Assembly (NCBI RefSeq): GCF_001632365.1
Contig: NW_024468528.1
Location: 1-64,000 of the forward strand
Source: Laetiporus sulphureus 93-53
Lineage: Eukaryota; Basidiomycota; Agaricomycetes; Polyporales; Laetiporaceae
Direction: 5' to 3'
Length of the DNA stretch: 64,000 nucleotides
The notes beneath the pieces were generated by a model. That model was not told the origin of the DNA. It searched no databases and was given only the letters and a program-made list of their open reading frames with translations. The position numbers and the translations under genes were made by a program. Below are positions 11,000 through 22,828 of this stretch, in pieces. Numbering within the stretch: position 1 is the first letter of the stretch; every line of letters begins with the position of its first letter.

Positions 11000-11182
11000 A
11001 AGAACATGCTAAAAGTCTACCAGAAGCTTGTGGACAAGGAGATCATTGAGCTGTTTCAAACTCACTATGATCATCTTGTGTCTCTGCTGCATTTCTGCAG
11101 GGATTACAAGGCAATCCTTCAGTTCGATTGCGAGGTTCACTGCACATGGACCCCCTGAGGATGTGAGAAGATCCAGGTAGAG

Positions 11183-13580
11183 ATGATGTGGAAGAGCTAC
11201 ACTGTGAAACTGTCTGCTCCATGTGACTCACCTAGCAGGTTTTGCCTTATCTTCGCAGAGAGGAGTGCCCTTGTACTAGAGGTGAGCATGCACCCAATCA
11301 CTTCAAGCCCTTTCATGAGGGCAAATGACTCACGTCCTCAGAGTCACTTTGTCTCTTGTGTGCAAGGACCAGACACTGTGCTTCTACATACTCGCAAACA
11401 ACTATCTGTGATGGTCACCCAACCATCAGTGTCTTCATTGACAAGCGGTTGCTCATCGATGCCAGTCATCAAGAATTATGCATCATATGGAACCTTACAG
11501 GCACCTGCTCCCATCGTTGCCCCAAAGGAATCCCTTACTGCTGTTCCTTCTGTGGTTCTCAAGAGCATCACGCTGGCTCCTCGACTTGTCTGCATTCATA
11601 ATTGCATCATAACGCTGTACAACGCTGATGCTTTCGAGGCCATTCTACGACACCACAATCTTTTTGATCGATACCTGCTCCTACCGCATTAAATCTGCTA
11701 TGGTTTTCCTATAGGTGACTTTGCACCTTTGCTCCATTCTTTCATGCTTGGCAACCATCATTCTGCATTGCAACATCCTCTTGTCATCGAAGCATACATC
11801 CAGGAAGAGCTGGACATCGACCGATTCTCTAGCCCCTTTTTGCAATCTGAGGTCGAGGACCAACTTGGGTCCCATTTTCGTTCATCACTGCTCACCATTG
11901 TCGAGAAGGCCAGATCCCCAGGGAAGTTTCACGTCATGTGTAACCTATCCTATAAGGATGAGACAGTGTATTGATCAATGATCAAATCAATCCCAATGAG
12001 TTTCAGGCCAGCTGGGCTATGGCTGCCCAAGTCGCAGAAATAGTAAGTGTTCCTTCATTTCCTTCATTCGCTTCTCCAGTGCAGCTATGCACTGCATCCA
12101 TACCTGTTTCCAGTCACGTTCATTTCATTTATGTGTCATCCTTACATCGTTATCTGGGGGACAGTGTTCCACTCACTCATTCTTCGAGGAATCTTTGTGC
12201 ACCCATTTTGGAGGGTGTATCTGCATCGTTCACTCGTTCGCACTACTAGCATCATGGCGTATACATACTCTTATCCACCAAGGATGAATTCTGGCATGTG
12301 CATCATTAGATGAGCCTCGACCATGCCTCCCATTATCGTTATACATGCGCTATCCATTCAGCCTATGCTGACATCGTCCATCATGCCTTATAGGTCACCA
12401 CTGCACCCAATGGTGCTCAGGCTGTGACCCTAGACATTAAGGCAGTGTTTCGTGCATCTTCTGTGTGGCCACCACACAAGCGTTTTATCATCATGTGATA
12501 CAATGACATATTTTACATTGATCATTGTTTGCCGTTTGGCATATCCTCTATCACTGGTGTGCAGGATGAGCCAGCTGATGCCATCATAGACATCCTCACT
12601 TGTGAGGGTGTTAAGCTCACTGGGAAGTAGTTTGATGACTTTTTTTCATGCCATTTTCCATCCAGTGGTGGGTGGGTTAATGAGGTCATGATGTCATACT
12701 CCTATCCATATGATTTGAAAATCATCTTGCACATCACTGCAGTTCTCAGTGTCCCGTGGCATATTGAGGAGAAGCTGTGTGATTACGAATTCATACATGT
12801 TTACTTCAGTTTTCATGGGACTTACCTGAGCATTCCGTTTCTCTTCCTGAAGTGAAGTGTATCAATATATCACAAAATTACAGTCCTTTATCACAGGTGC
12901 CAAATGTGGTCATGTCACACAGTGTAAATCCATGAGTATTAATGGCACATTGTCACACATCACCTTCATTTTTCTGCATGGCCAGGCCTATCTACTGAAC
13001 CTATGCACCTATATATCATCTTTCCTAAATCACTTCGCTATGTGGTACCCCCCACACTCTGTCATATCTAATATTGCATTGATGGCTTTCCATTCTGGTG
13101 TCACCTTCATCACCTCAGTCGCTGCACCCTCAGGGTGAGCTCTAAGATCTCAGGATCTGGGTTGATGTGTCTACTGACTGAAATGTTGACCTCATCATGG
13201 GCTCAAGTTGAGATGCCTGATGCTGGACTCCCAGCTGGAAGCAAGGCAGACACAACATTAGGTGGGCTGAAATGATTGCGCTTGAGTTTGCAGTCCGTGT
13301 GGTCGATCACCTCGACTACCAGGATGCGACCATTCTTGTATGCGACGACAACACCAGTGTGATCAATGCATACAAGTGCAGCTGCGATCGTAATAGGCAT
13401 ACTAATAAGTCCATTCACCATGTGGACATCATCACTATGACCTCAAACCTCATTTTCTGCCTTCCTATGTTACTACCAAAGACAATTTAGCAGATCCAGT
13501 CTCTCATGGTGTACCAGATGCTACATTGTCTCATCTCCTGAAACTGTTCAAGCTTTCAGAGGAGCTGCAGTCATTCTTGG
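11183..13580 (+). pseudogene. Reverse transcriptase/RNase H of the Ngaro-like element
   Basis: From 11183 the frame is open to 11692. It resumes near 11700 with the conserved GFPIGDFAPL region and QHPLVIEAYIQEEL. After an apparent intron (12043-12393) comes AQAVTLDIKAVFR, which carries the first RT Asp, then FYIDHCLPFGI and DDFFSCHF at the YxDD position. RNase H-like sequence follows, ending in the DIRS-type LADPVSHG motif near 13490. Stops are numerous. This enzyme would copy the element RNA to DNA. Confidence 0.8.
12043..12393 (+). other. Apparent spliceosomal intron within the RT frame
   Basis: A GTAAGT donor follows GCAGAAATA, and a TTATAG acceptor precedes GTCACCACT. Removing the 351 nt joins AAQVAEI to VTTAPNGAQAV in phase 0, which restores the expected RT alignment. 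Intervening frames do not resemble RT. Confidence 0.55.
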
Positions 13581-13583
13581 CCT

Positions 13584-14882
13584 ATGTCTAGTATGATTTC
13601 GTGCCCAGCACCTGCATATGCAGATGCGACGATGCGAGGTGAGGATCTGTTCAGTGAATCAGTGACTCAGCCGGCTGTTCCTCAACTGCATATCTTGACA
13701 TCGCGAATCTTGAAACAGGCTCAGAAGCTTAAGACTGGACGTTCTATCACTCCTTCTCCAGTCTGCCCAGATGTTCCTGCTGCTCAGCATCTCATTCTTT
13801 GGCGTACTCCATATAGTATCAAGCAACAAACTCGATTCACATCGTTTCTGTCATCCAAGTTTTCGTCCGCACTTTTTAGCTGCCTGTTGTCTTTGATCGA
13901 ATGAAAAACTCACTCCAACTATGGTGCTGAATTATTGCGTTTTAATCAATTCTGTGATTCTCTGCATATATCTGAATTGACCTGCATGACTGCTCTTGAG
14001 TACCTTCTTGCAGCTTTCCTCACTGAGTGGCAGGGCTGCACTGCATGTTCTACTGTCGACACCTGGTTGGCAGGTCTTCGCTTCTGGCATATGATCAATG
14101 GAGTGCCTTGGCTTGGAGGTGACATGGTGAAGACTGTGTGCAAAGCTATCAGTAAAGCTGTGCCAGCAACTTCTCATCACATCAAGTGACCTTCTGTTAC
14201 ATTAGAATACATGCACACATTGCGCAATGGCCTGGACCTTTCAAACACCTTTGATGCAGCAGTGTATGCATATGCATGCATGGCCTTCTGAAGCATCTGT
14301 CATCTTGGTGAGGTCATCGTACCCAGTGCTGCTTCATTTAATCCTAGGCAACACATCTTTCAGGAGCAGCAGCTCACCTTTCACTCTCTGCCTGGTGGCT
14401 CTTGTTATGCAACTTTACATATACCTTGGACGAAAACAACTCATCAGGACGGTGAAAATATCATTATCTCTGACATCAAAGATTCAACTAACCCACTTAT
14501 TGCACTTCATCATCACCTCTCTGCAAATGCTTCTGTTTCACCATCTGCCCCATTCTTCGCATTCAAAACTGACAGCGACAACTGAGTCCCTATGACGTGG
14601 ACCTAGTTTCTCAATCATTGCAACACTGTCTGGACCTCGGCCGGTCTGTGTTCTATGACTGGGCACTCATTCCATATAGATGGCACAATGGAACTGCTTC
14701 TCCATGACATGCCGCCAGATGTCATTGCCATCCAAGGGTGGTGGAAGTCGCACACCTTCTTAGATTACTGGTGTCATATCAAGCAAATTCTTCCTCTTTT
14801 CATCATGAACTCGTTTGATCGTTCTCGGATAGACCTTATCTGGACTTCTGTAGCAAAGTTTCGCACAGAATACTCTCGTTAG
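13584..14882 (+). pseudogene. Tyrosine recombinase of the Ngaro-like element
   Basis: The C-terminal frames carry the recombinase signature: GHSFHIDGT where family members have His-x-x-Arg, GWWKSHTFLDYW with the nucleophilic Tyr, and a preceding helical N-terminal DNA-binding part (FNQFCDSLHI, AAFLTEWQG). The Arg of the His-x-x-Arg pair is His (CAT) here. Stops near 14188, 14290 and 14584 break the frame. The enzyme would recombine a circular cDNA into the target without target-site duplication. Confidence 0.85.
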
Positions 14883-15004
14883 AGTATATGTATTTGTGTT
14901 TCATCATGTAGTACCACATCAAACTGATAGCTTTGCAGACCTTTTATCAATGACCTGATGTGGGAGAGTCGTAGCACTGAAGGTGGCACAACTGTTATAG
15001 GTTA

Positions 15005-15282
15005 GGTGATGTAGTCATGCCTTCCTCGTCAGGCAGCTATGCAGCTGCTCTATGCTCAAGAATGTCAGCCTAAATGTGCTCAGAAGCCCTGGATCATTAG
15101 CCAGCAAATCATGAGCCTGATCACAGTTGCCAGGACCCCAGACACTCACTATCCAGACCCCAAGCACCACTCCTGGTGTGGATCCACAAACCTACGTGTT
15201 CACCTGGCCGAAACCTCTCCTTCCCACACACTGTCCTATTCACCCTTTCCTCACATCGCAAGTGACTGTTGAGCTTAGAAAG
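15005..15282 (+). repeat. Split direct repeat B1
   Basis: The segment from TAGTCATGC (15012) to GAGCTTAG matches 15485-15750 with an offset of 472-473, across nearly 270 bp. Confidence 0.9.
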
Positions 15283-15477
15283 TGTGAAGTTCAGTCTCAG
15301 CATGAGAGATGAGCACTGGGATGAACACTTGCTTACTAAGCAGGCAGGAGAGGAAGAGACACGCTCACCTGATGTACGTGTGCTACACCTCTTCCTCATC
15401 ACCACGATATTTGCTACCACGCTGTGTAGCAAATTCTTTGCCCACCCTCCCAACTCCTTGTTTTCTTAGCATATAGC
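15283..15477 (+). repeat. Split direct repeat A2
   Basis: The second copy of the A repeat lies between B1 and B2, as expected in a Ngaro element. It matches the 10012-10200 copy over about 165 bp. Confidence 0.88.
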
Positions 15478-15757
15478 AGTGGTATAGTCATGCCTCCCTC
15501 ATCAGGCAGCTATACAGCCGCTGTACGCTCGAGAGTTTTAGCCTAAACATGCTCGGAAGCTCTGGATCGTCAGCCAGTGAATCAGGAGCCTGACCACAGT
15601 TGTCAGGACTGCAGACACTGGCTATTCAGACCTCGAGCACTGCTCCCAGTATGAATTCATAAACCACGTGTTCGTCTAGCCGAAACCTCTCCTCCTCACA
15701 CACTGTCCTATTTACCCTTTCCTCACATCACAAGTAACTGCTGAGCTTAGGAAGCTG
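15478..15757 (+). repeat. Split direct repeat B2
   Basis: The second B copy ends at the edge of a perfect 28-bp palindrome (15754-15781), which probably marks or abuts the right end of the element. Confidence 0.88.
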
Positions 15758-15781
15758 GCACATCTAGCTAGATGTGCCAGC
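15754..15781. repeat. Perfect 28-bp palindrome
   Basis: Two 14-base arms (GCTGGCACATCTAG and its exact reverse complement) meet without a spacer. Pairing fails one base further out. It sits directly at the end of B2. Confidence 0.95.
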
Positions 15782-16202
15782 ATGAACGTCATAATTTGAT
15801 GTTATTTGCACATTGTGGCACCTTAAAGCGTGAGAATTTGAGTGACTGACATCTTCATACATTCAGTGACCTCAAATCTTCGCTTTTTTGAGCCGGAAAA
15901 TGATCTGCATGCAGCTCTGATTGCAGAGGATCAATGTGTGATATCATGTATTTTTGATATATTTGAAAGTTGAAAAAAAGTCAAAATATGGATCACTATA
16001 CTGTGGTGATGAAAAACCTCAATTGCATCAATAGCTTTTGTTTCAATATGCTCAGAATGAAGGAATTGAAGTGAAATGCAGTGAAATGTGAAGATCTATT
16101 GCTTGCTTCTCAAGCAGAGACTATAATGAGTCTGGAAAATGTTCAATCAGTCATTGTTTGCGTCACTGTACTGAAATACATAACAAAATAATGAATACTG
16201 TG
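15782..16202 (+). other. Non-coding spacer
   Basis: No protein-like frame, RNA gene or clear repeat was seen in this AT-rich segment. Confidence 0.5.
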
Positions 16203-16505
16203 GTTTGAACCACTTCGAAGCCATTGAATGCCTTGGTTTGAATTGCTTTCAAGCCATTGACTACAAGGGTTTTGAAGCCATTGAATGCCTTGGTTTGAAT
16301 AACTTTGAACTCAATGGTTTGAACTGCTTCGAAGCCATTGAATACAATGGTTTGAACCACTTTGAAGTCATTGAATGCCTTGGTTTGAAATCGCCTTGAA
16401 GCCATTGAATACAATGGCATGAACGGGGTTTGAAGCCATTGAAAGCCTTGATTTGAATTGCTTTCAAGGCCATTGAATACAATGGTTTGAACAGCTTTGA
16501 ATCCA
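16203..16505 (+). repeat. Degenerate minisatellite, about 33-36 bp unit
   Basis: Variants of GAAGCCATTGAATGCCTTGG and TTTGAACCACTT alternate about nine times. Because units are close to multiples of three, frames on both strands stay open and give repeated peptides, but nothing suggests a real gene. Confidence 0.85.
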
Positions 16506-17308
16506 TCAGCCCTTAAGGCATTAACCCTAGCAAACTCAGTGCTGTCATTGGCTCTGAATATTTGCACCTATTTGGATCAGCCGCATCGTGCATGTTCAAA
16601 CTCCGGTTTGTATACCCATTACAAAAGATAACAAATCTGAGTAAGCACAAAATGTAACACAGTAAGGAACTTTTGAAGGAAGGGCCCTCTCCTAACCTCA
16701 GGACAGGGGCAGAAAATGAAACCACTTTGTAATGGTCCACTCTCCCATGCATCGCTTAACTGTTCCACGAATATCAAAAAAGTCACATAGACACCCTAAG
16801 TGCCCAGTGTCGCACAAACTCTCCTTCGTACCTCAGGAATCGCAATGCCTGTAGGATATGCAATGAAAATTTTAAATATGATTGTGATATCTAATTAATA
16901 TCCTGTGCCCACAATATTTCTGCTATATTCTTGACAGGGATAGCCCTTGCTCACCAAACCAAGGCTCTCACCAGTCAAAATGGCTGCCAGATACTATACA
17001 TTGCTTGGCATTGTTGTTTGTGGCAGCCCAATGACCTTTATTATTATTGATCTCATTGCATCATAATATTTGCTCTCAAAAACTTATTTCTCTCTTTATC
17101 TTATGCCTTAGAAAAAAATGAACACTTTTTTCAGTCATTTTTGTTGACTGTAATTGTCCTAGATCTCTCTTTTTGTTAGCACTTATTTTACCTGCCATGA
17201 AGTGCATGCTGTAAGCACTGAAATTCAGTAACACTGGCCATCACATAAAATGTTTTATGCTTCACTATCCTGCTTTGCTCCCAAAATTAAATATTTTTGC
17301 ACATCAAC
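16506..17308 (+). other. Non-coding spacer
   Basis: No recognisable gene or defined element. The sequence is AT-rich and poor in CpG. Confidence 0.5.
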
Positions 17309-17645
17309 CACTTCAGGCACCCTCACGTCAGAGGCTCTTAGCCATATCTCTGTCTCCTTAAAGATATGGCTAAAAGCCTTTGTAGTGATGGTTTGACCAT
17401 GGTCTTATACAATTTGTGGGTTCTATGATGGTCCTTTGGTACTTCTTGCAGAGGTGGTACCTTCTGGGCAGTACTATAGGGACATTTGTAGGCTGTGATG
17501 GACCTGATCTCAAGGGTTTTCCCATCATCATGACTGCTGTCGCATGGTGTCTGGGGGTCATATGAGACATTTTGAGGGCAGAAAATCCTGAATTTTCAGG
17601 ATACTTATGCTTCAGTGCAACACTTCACAGGCTACATTTCTGCTG
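17309..17645 (-). repeat. Dispersed repeat copy 1 with terminal hairpin
   Basis: This 337-bp segment is the reverse complement, with few changes, of 36013-36353. Near one end it carries a hairpin: arms at 17332-17347 (AGGCTCTTAGCCATAT) and 17364-17379, with a loop of about 16 nt. A frame on the minus strand stays open and matches that of the other copy (residues MSHMTPRHH..., PTNVPIVLPRRY). No known domain is recognised. It is either a short non-autonomous element or a fragment of a longer one. Confidence 0.85.
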
Positions 17646-17767
17646 CTATCTTTAGAAATTATAATGCTGTTGCATCACTTAAAAGCTCATTTGTTAGTTA
17701 CACTGACCTTCAATTATGAATTTATATGCATCATTTTGCCAGAGATAGATAACAGTGGAGTGAATAC
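17646..17767 (+). other. Spacer
   Basis: Short unique-looking sequence between the dispersed repeat and the satellite array; nothing recognised. Confidence 0.4.
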
Positions 17768-18190
17768 TTCCTGATTGACTTTGCTACAGCCCATGATCCT
17801 CAACCATGTTTATACAGCCTTTCCATTGTTCTTTCCTGAATCTGCTTGGTCCTCCCTGATTGACTCTGCTACAGCCCATGGTCCTCAACCATGATTATAT
17901 GGCCTTCCCATTTTTCTTTTCTGAATCCATTTGGTCCTCCCTGATTGACTCTGCTACAGCCCATGGTCCTCAACCATGATTATATGGCCTTTCCATTTTT
18001 CTTTTCTGAATTCATTTGGTCTTCCTCAATTAACTTTGCTACAGCTCATGGTCCTTCATCATAACTATATGACCTTTCCATTATTCTTGTCTACATTCTT
18101 TTGGTCCTTCTGATAGACTCTGCTATGGACCATGGTTCCTCATCATGATTACAAGGTCTTCCCAAACTGATGTCTAGCATAATTTATGAT
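17768..18190 (+). repeat. 85-bp tandem repeat array, about 5 units
   Basis: The phrase CTGATTGACTCTGCTACAGC recurs at 17771, 17856, 17941, about 18026 and 18110. The step is 85 bp and becomes less exact to the right. Each unit includes CATGGTCCTCAACCATGATTATATGGCC. A diverged relative in the opposite orientation may lie at 30970-31200. Confidence 0.9.
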
Positions 18191-18346
18191 CCCTCCAATA
18201 GAACTATTAGGTCCTATTGTTAGACATTTTTAAAAATGATCATTTCAAATGCAAGAAAACAATGAATAAGCTAATTTAATGTAATATTGATATTATATAT
18301 AAAAAAGCTATTTAAGATGAGGTTTGCGAGGACTTGAAGATGTCCT

Positions 18347-21300
18347 TCATACTGGAGAGGCCAATGATAGAAACTCCTCACCAAAGCCCTTGATGTCAGA
18401 GTCACTGTCAACCTCAATTGATGCATGATAGACGTCAGCGAGAGCAACAGCCTCAACTACATCAAGGAGTTCTCCTTCTTTCTCATCACCTTCAATTTCA
18501 GCGAAATCACAATCTTCATCATCTTCATTCTCACTGACATTCTGCTCACCTGTGGCATTTTTTTGGCCACCTGTTGCTGTTTTCTTCTTTCACAAGTCTG
18601 TGACACTATATACTGCAGCATCACGCAACTCATCTTGAGATAGACCCTATAACTTTGACATTGGATGGCTGCAGAGAATAGAGTGGATCTGAGATTGCCA
18701 TGTGACACATAATCTGCAGAGGTGGTGTTGACGGGCCTGCAGTTGATACTGAAGATCTAGATCATGTGCTGTGGACAAGAATTGGTTATGCAAGGCAAGA
18801 AATAATGATAAATCATCACTCACCTGCTTCATGCTCTGTCACATCCAGACATGCTCACTCTTCCTTCATCCACTCCTGCATAGCACACCGCTCATCTTTC
18901 AATCTCCTATCCTCTTCTCTGCATCGATCAAGCAGAAGCAAGCTCTTGATGCCTGCTCGTACTGCCTCATCACCTAGCCATGGTGGCACCGGACCCTCCT
19001 GATAGTCATCTTCTAGACCAATATCTTGTCAGATGTCATCGTCAACATCTAGCTTGAAGAGCGTGTTAGCCTCGATTGGCATGGGTGCAATGGCAAAGCA
19101 TGACACAACACACTTCTTCATGAGGTCGTACATTTGCTTGCAGAGACCGTTGTATGTCTTCGCGAGCTTGTTGATACTCAGTTCACATCATTTCACTGTG
19201 GACTCGATGTGACTCGTGAGTTTTTTTATCTGTACTTCCATTAGATGTTGCATGAGTAAGAAACCTTTGCGAACTTACTGTTAACTGTTTGGCGATATGA
19301 TCTCTCCAAACGTTCGAGTTCAAATTTTTGCTGTCATAAGCGATCACGTATATGCTGTTTGAGAGCACGCGCATTCATCCGGAGCTGAAGAAGTTTATTG
19401 TTGACAAGGCTGGATAGCCTTGCTTGATCGGTGATGCCAAGTGCCACCTTCTTCTACACGATTGCTTGAGTGATCATGGTACACTTCATTTGCACGTCCT
19501 CAAGCTAAATGATGAGTTCACTGCTATCGAAAAAGCCTCCGTCTCCCATGAGCTTGTGTTCGAGGTTACGAACTGTTATCTGGTATGTCTGCAGGGTCTT
19601 CTGCAATGTGAGAATTGTTTCAATTGCCTGGTTTGCTCTGTTATTCGACCACCCTGAATAGATCATCAGTACCTCATCACATGAAGTAAATCAGCGGGTG
19701 GCATCACTTACGTAGAGCAGGCTTTGTATGATCCCTTTCTTGGGCAGCCTATTGCTGTTGCAGCACGGCTACCTCCACTCTGCAATGTCTCAGCTCAGCC
19801 TCTGCAGTAGTCTTCTTGGCTTGGCATTGAGCCCACTTTCTTGCTACCCAGTGTCCGAGAGAATGAAGTAATTGATCGTCGAGATGCTTGACCTGTGTAT
19901 CAATGACAAACAAATGCTGATGGTACTGCCAAAGGCATGTCAGAACATATTTGCCTCAATGAAAGTTGGAACTTACACCTGAAATGCGAAGCATTGGTAT
20001 GAGCATTTTGATTGCACTCCAAAAGCGCTCGCATCCCTCTCCATCCATTAATTTAAATCCAACATATTTGCGAGGATGGTAGATCACTTGACATGGCCAT
20101 TGATGGCCATATGCATGAAATATCGATATCACAAAGGTTATGCAATCAATGACATCATCGAGAAAACTCCAGTTGATACAGCTGTGATGCAGCTGACATG
20201 CAATGTCATAAAGGAGTCTGACTGTTGCTGAGGGGGGAAGATGTTGGAAGAGGCAATGGATTAGTGTGAGTGCATAGTGTTGCCACTCACCAGCTGACAT
20301 TATATTAACTAGCCAGAGCACACGGTCATGACGACACAACAGTGTCATGAGACCAGTGTCCACAAAGAACTGCATGCTGGCTTTTTGATGTTTCTCCTCT
20401 GTGACAAGGAAGGACTCTTTGCATCTATCCAGAACTGAGGTGAGTATCTTCAAATTTCCCTCATAGCCGTCTTGACCTTGAGGCTGTGTGGCTGGCATAG
20501 CTCGAGTATCACTCTTACAGGGCAGTCAAATGCTCTCGACATAGTTCTCCATGGTCTTCACATCCACTCTCTGACACAAAAATGCTTCCTGGATGTTGTC
20601 GCAATTGGTTTCGAGTTTCTCTCTTGCCTTTCCTGTGCTTCTGAGTAAAGCATGCATCGATGCAAACAAGAACGTTTAGCCTGTTTCACATCTATCAGTG
20701 TGCACCGATTGATAGACAATAATAAAATACTTACATGTCAGCAGCTTCATCCAAGAACACCCCTCCGAAGCAGAGAGGACATCTTGCCCTCAAATACTCA
20801 CTGGGTCTTTGTCGCGAATGCTGTGGATGACCCTGGGCATCTTGAGGTGAATGCACGTTATGTCGCTGCTGTCAGTTTTGTCATTGCCATTGTTGGCATC
20901 ACATGATACACCTTCACTGTGAATAGGGGAGATGCTTGCTATAGGTTGAAAAGGTCAGTCTGAGACCAGAGAGTGAGTGAGATCAAAAGTACGTACATTA
21001 TCCTTTACTTCAGTTGCTGTTGGACCTCTGTGCAGCCAGTTGGTCTTGTAAAGAATTGGAGGTACATGAGATTCGAGTGTCTTTGATGTGATCTTGTATG
21101 AAATGATTCATAGAGTTGATGAGATTGGAGTACCAGAGCAACATGTTGCCGAAATGCCTTCGCAATGCATCCTGTAAGCAGTGATGAGTCAGCACCTGAT
21201 AACTATGCAAGAGAATTTGCACACTTACCTGAGTCAAGAATTTGTAGTCACGCTCACCAAGGAAAAATTCAAACATAGAGCAGAATGATGAGACATTCGG

Positions 21301-21700
21301 TGAAAGTCTCATGAAAAGGTCCTTAACAAACTGCAAGAGATTCAAGTCGATAGCAATGCTGGGAGCTTGTGGTGTACAACAATCTGTGTGCCAGAAGTTG
21401 CACGGCTGTGGATAAGCAGGCACAGACAACCAGTGTGATTTTTTTAAGACCTTGATATCCGTCAGACATGGCACTATAAGTCGAGAGTGACGGTGACTAA
21501 CATTTGAAGTAAATACATATCACTTCCAGTGTGCGCACCTTGATGCCTTCACAGGTGCAGTCCTTCTCCATGGAATGGGGGATGTTGCATAGAGAAGCAG
21601 ACAGGCAAAGAAGGCCATGATGAGGATGTAACAGTGAAGGAATCATCTCAGTCATTCATCTCTTCCACTGCCGCTCCTTCTTCCCTCGTTTACGAGCTCA
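18347..21700 (-). pseudogene. KDZ-type (Kyakuja-Dileera-Zisupton) transposase, decayed, multi-exon
   Basis: Reading the minus strand from about 21474: a segment with IAIDLNLLQF and LRRHFGNMLLWY; the CPLCFGG motif (about 20765-20785); CIDACFTQKHRKG with the first catalytic Asp; LLCRHDRVLWLVN with the second Asp; an uninterrupted block at 19956-20498 with FHAYGHQWPCQ, PRKYVGFKLMDGEGCERFW (catalytic Glu). The C-terminal helical part around 19060-18830 (KLDVDDDI, QDIGLEDD, EAVRAGIKSLL) and an acidic tail to about 18350 follow. Short introns separate the exons. Stops include TGA where Trp is expected in DDI-W-QDIG. It would move a DNA element by a DDE mechanism; these catalytic residues remain but the frame is broken. 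Confidence 0.88.
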
Positions 21701-21716
21701 TCAAGTTCCAGCTGTG

Positions 21717-22828
21717 GTTCCCACAATTGTAATACAATCCTGCACAGAGCTGTTAAAAAATTGTGTATATCTCCTCCACATATTGTAATACTGAATGATA
21801 AAACAATGTGCATAGCTATTGTAATTCTTGTAGAATGTTCCTGCTAGCATTGTAATACTTGCGTATTAGGGTTGTAATATGTGCTTGCAGGTATTGTTAT
21901 ATCTTTGCACTTGATTGTAGAATGTTCCTGCTGACATTGTAATACTTGCACACTGGAGTTGTAATCTTTGTAAAATGCTCCTGCAGATATTGTAATATCT
22001 TTGCAATTGACTGTAGAATCTTTCTGGCAGGCATTGTAATTCTTGTAGAATGCCCCTGCAGTCATTGTAATACTTGCGCACTGGAGTTGTAACCTTTGTA
22101 AAATGCTCCTGCAGGTATTGTAATATCTTTGCACTTGATTGTGAAATGTTTTTAGCAGGCATTGTAATATCCTGTACTAGAACTGTGCTTCCTGTAAAAT
22201 GTTTTCACTAGTATTATAATAATTACATAATAAAATGCACTGCACTGGTTTTTATTTTGCAGTGTTGTAATATTCATGCAGTATTATAATTTTTTAATAT
22301 TTATATAGATATTCTTGACATTGTACAATTATACTATAAACACAGATGCTTATGATAAAGATATACATAGAATAATATGCACAGCCATTATAGTTTATAT
22401 CAAAAGTGCTTAGCATATATTGTAATATATATGCATCTAAATTATAATTCTTATAAAATGCTTTTCAAATATAGTAATATACGAGTACTTCAATTATAGT
22501 TTTTGTCAAATGTTTATTAAAATGTTATAATATCAATATAATCAAATGCACTATATTTTACTTTTATAACATTTACTTTTAAACTATATAATAATATATT
22601 ATTAGTTGTGCACATTTTATAACATTTTATAATAAATATATATGCACTTAAGTGATAGCCTCTGTGAAATGCTCTTGACAGATATTGTAATATTTTTGTC
22701 CTTTTTTATTTTTATTTTTATAATATTTATATAAGAAATAATTAAAATTGTCTATTTGCTTGCACGATTATGTGCTTTAATTCTCTATAACAAACTTTTG
22801 GTCACTATTAGCTGATTTGCTTATGCTG
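21717..22828 (+). repeat. Left inverted arm
   Basis: AT-rich arm ending inward in TTTGCTTATGCT. It pairs with 23741-24727. Internal TTGTAATA-based sub-repeats are strongest at 21840-22170. Confidence 0.9.

Larger units (their letters stand above)
10012..15757 (+). mobile_element. Ngaro-like tyrosine-recombinase retrotransposon, decayed
   Basis: The element has split direct repeats in the order A1 (about 10012-10200), coding region, B1 (about 15005-15282), A2 (about 15283-15477), B2 (about 15478-15757). A1 matches A2, and B1 matches B2. This arrangement is diagnostic of the Ngaro group of DIRS-order retrotransposons, which integrate with a tyrosine recombinase instead of a DDE integrase. Inside are a gag-like ORF, a reverse transcriptase/RNase H and a tyrosine recombinase, all on the plus strand and all damaged by stops. 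Confidence 0.88.

Noticed and set aside
16163..16567. 134-codon minus-strand frame with repeated FNGF/FKAVQT peptides
   Set aside because: Produced by the minisatellite; it has no independent coding support.
17309..17400. Helitron 3' end (hairpin near an element terminus)
   Set aside because: There is no CTRR terminus after the hairpin and no TC 5' end; copies extend about 20 nt past the hairpin.
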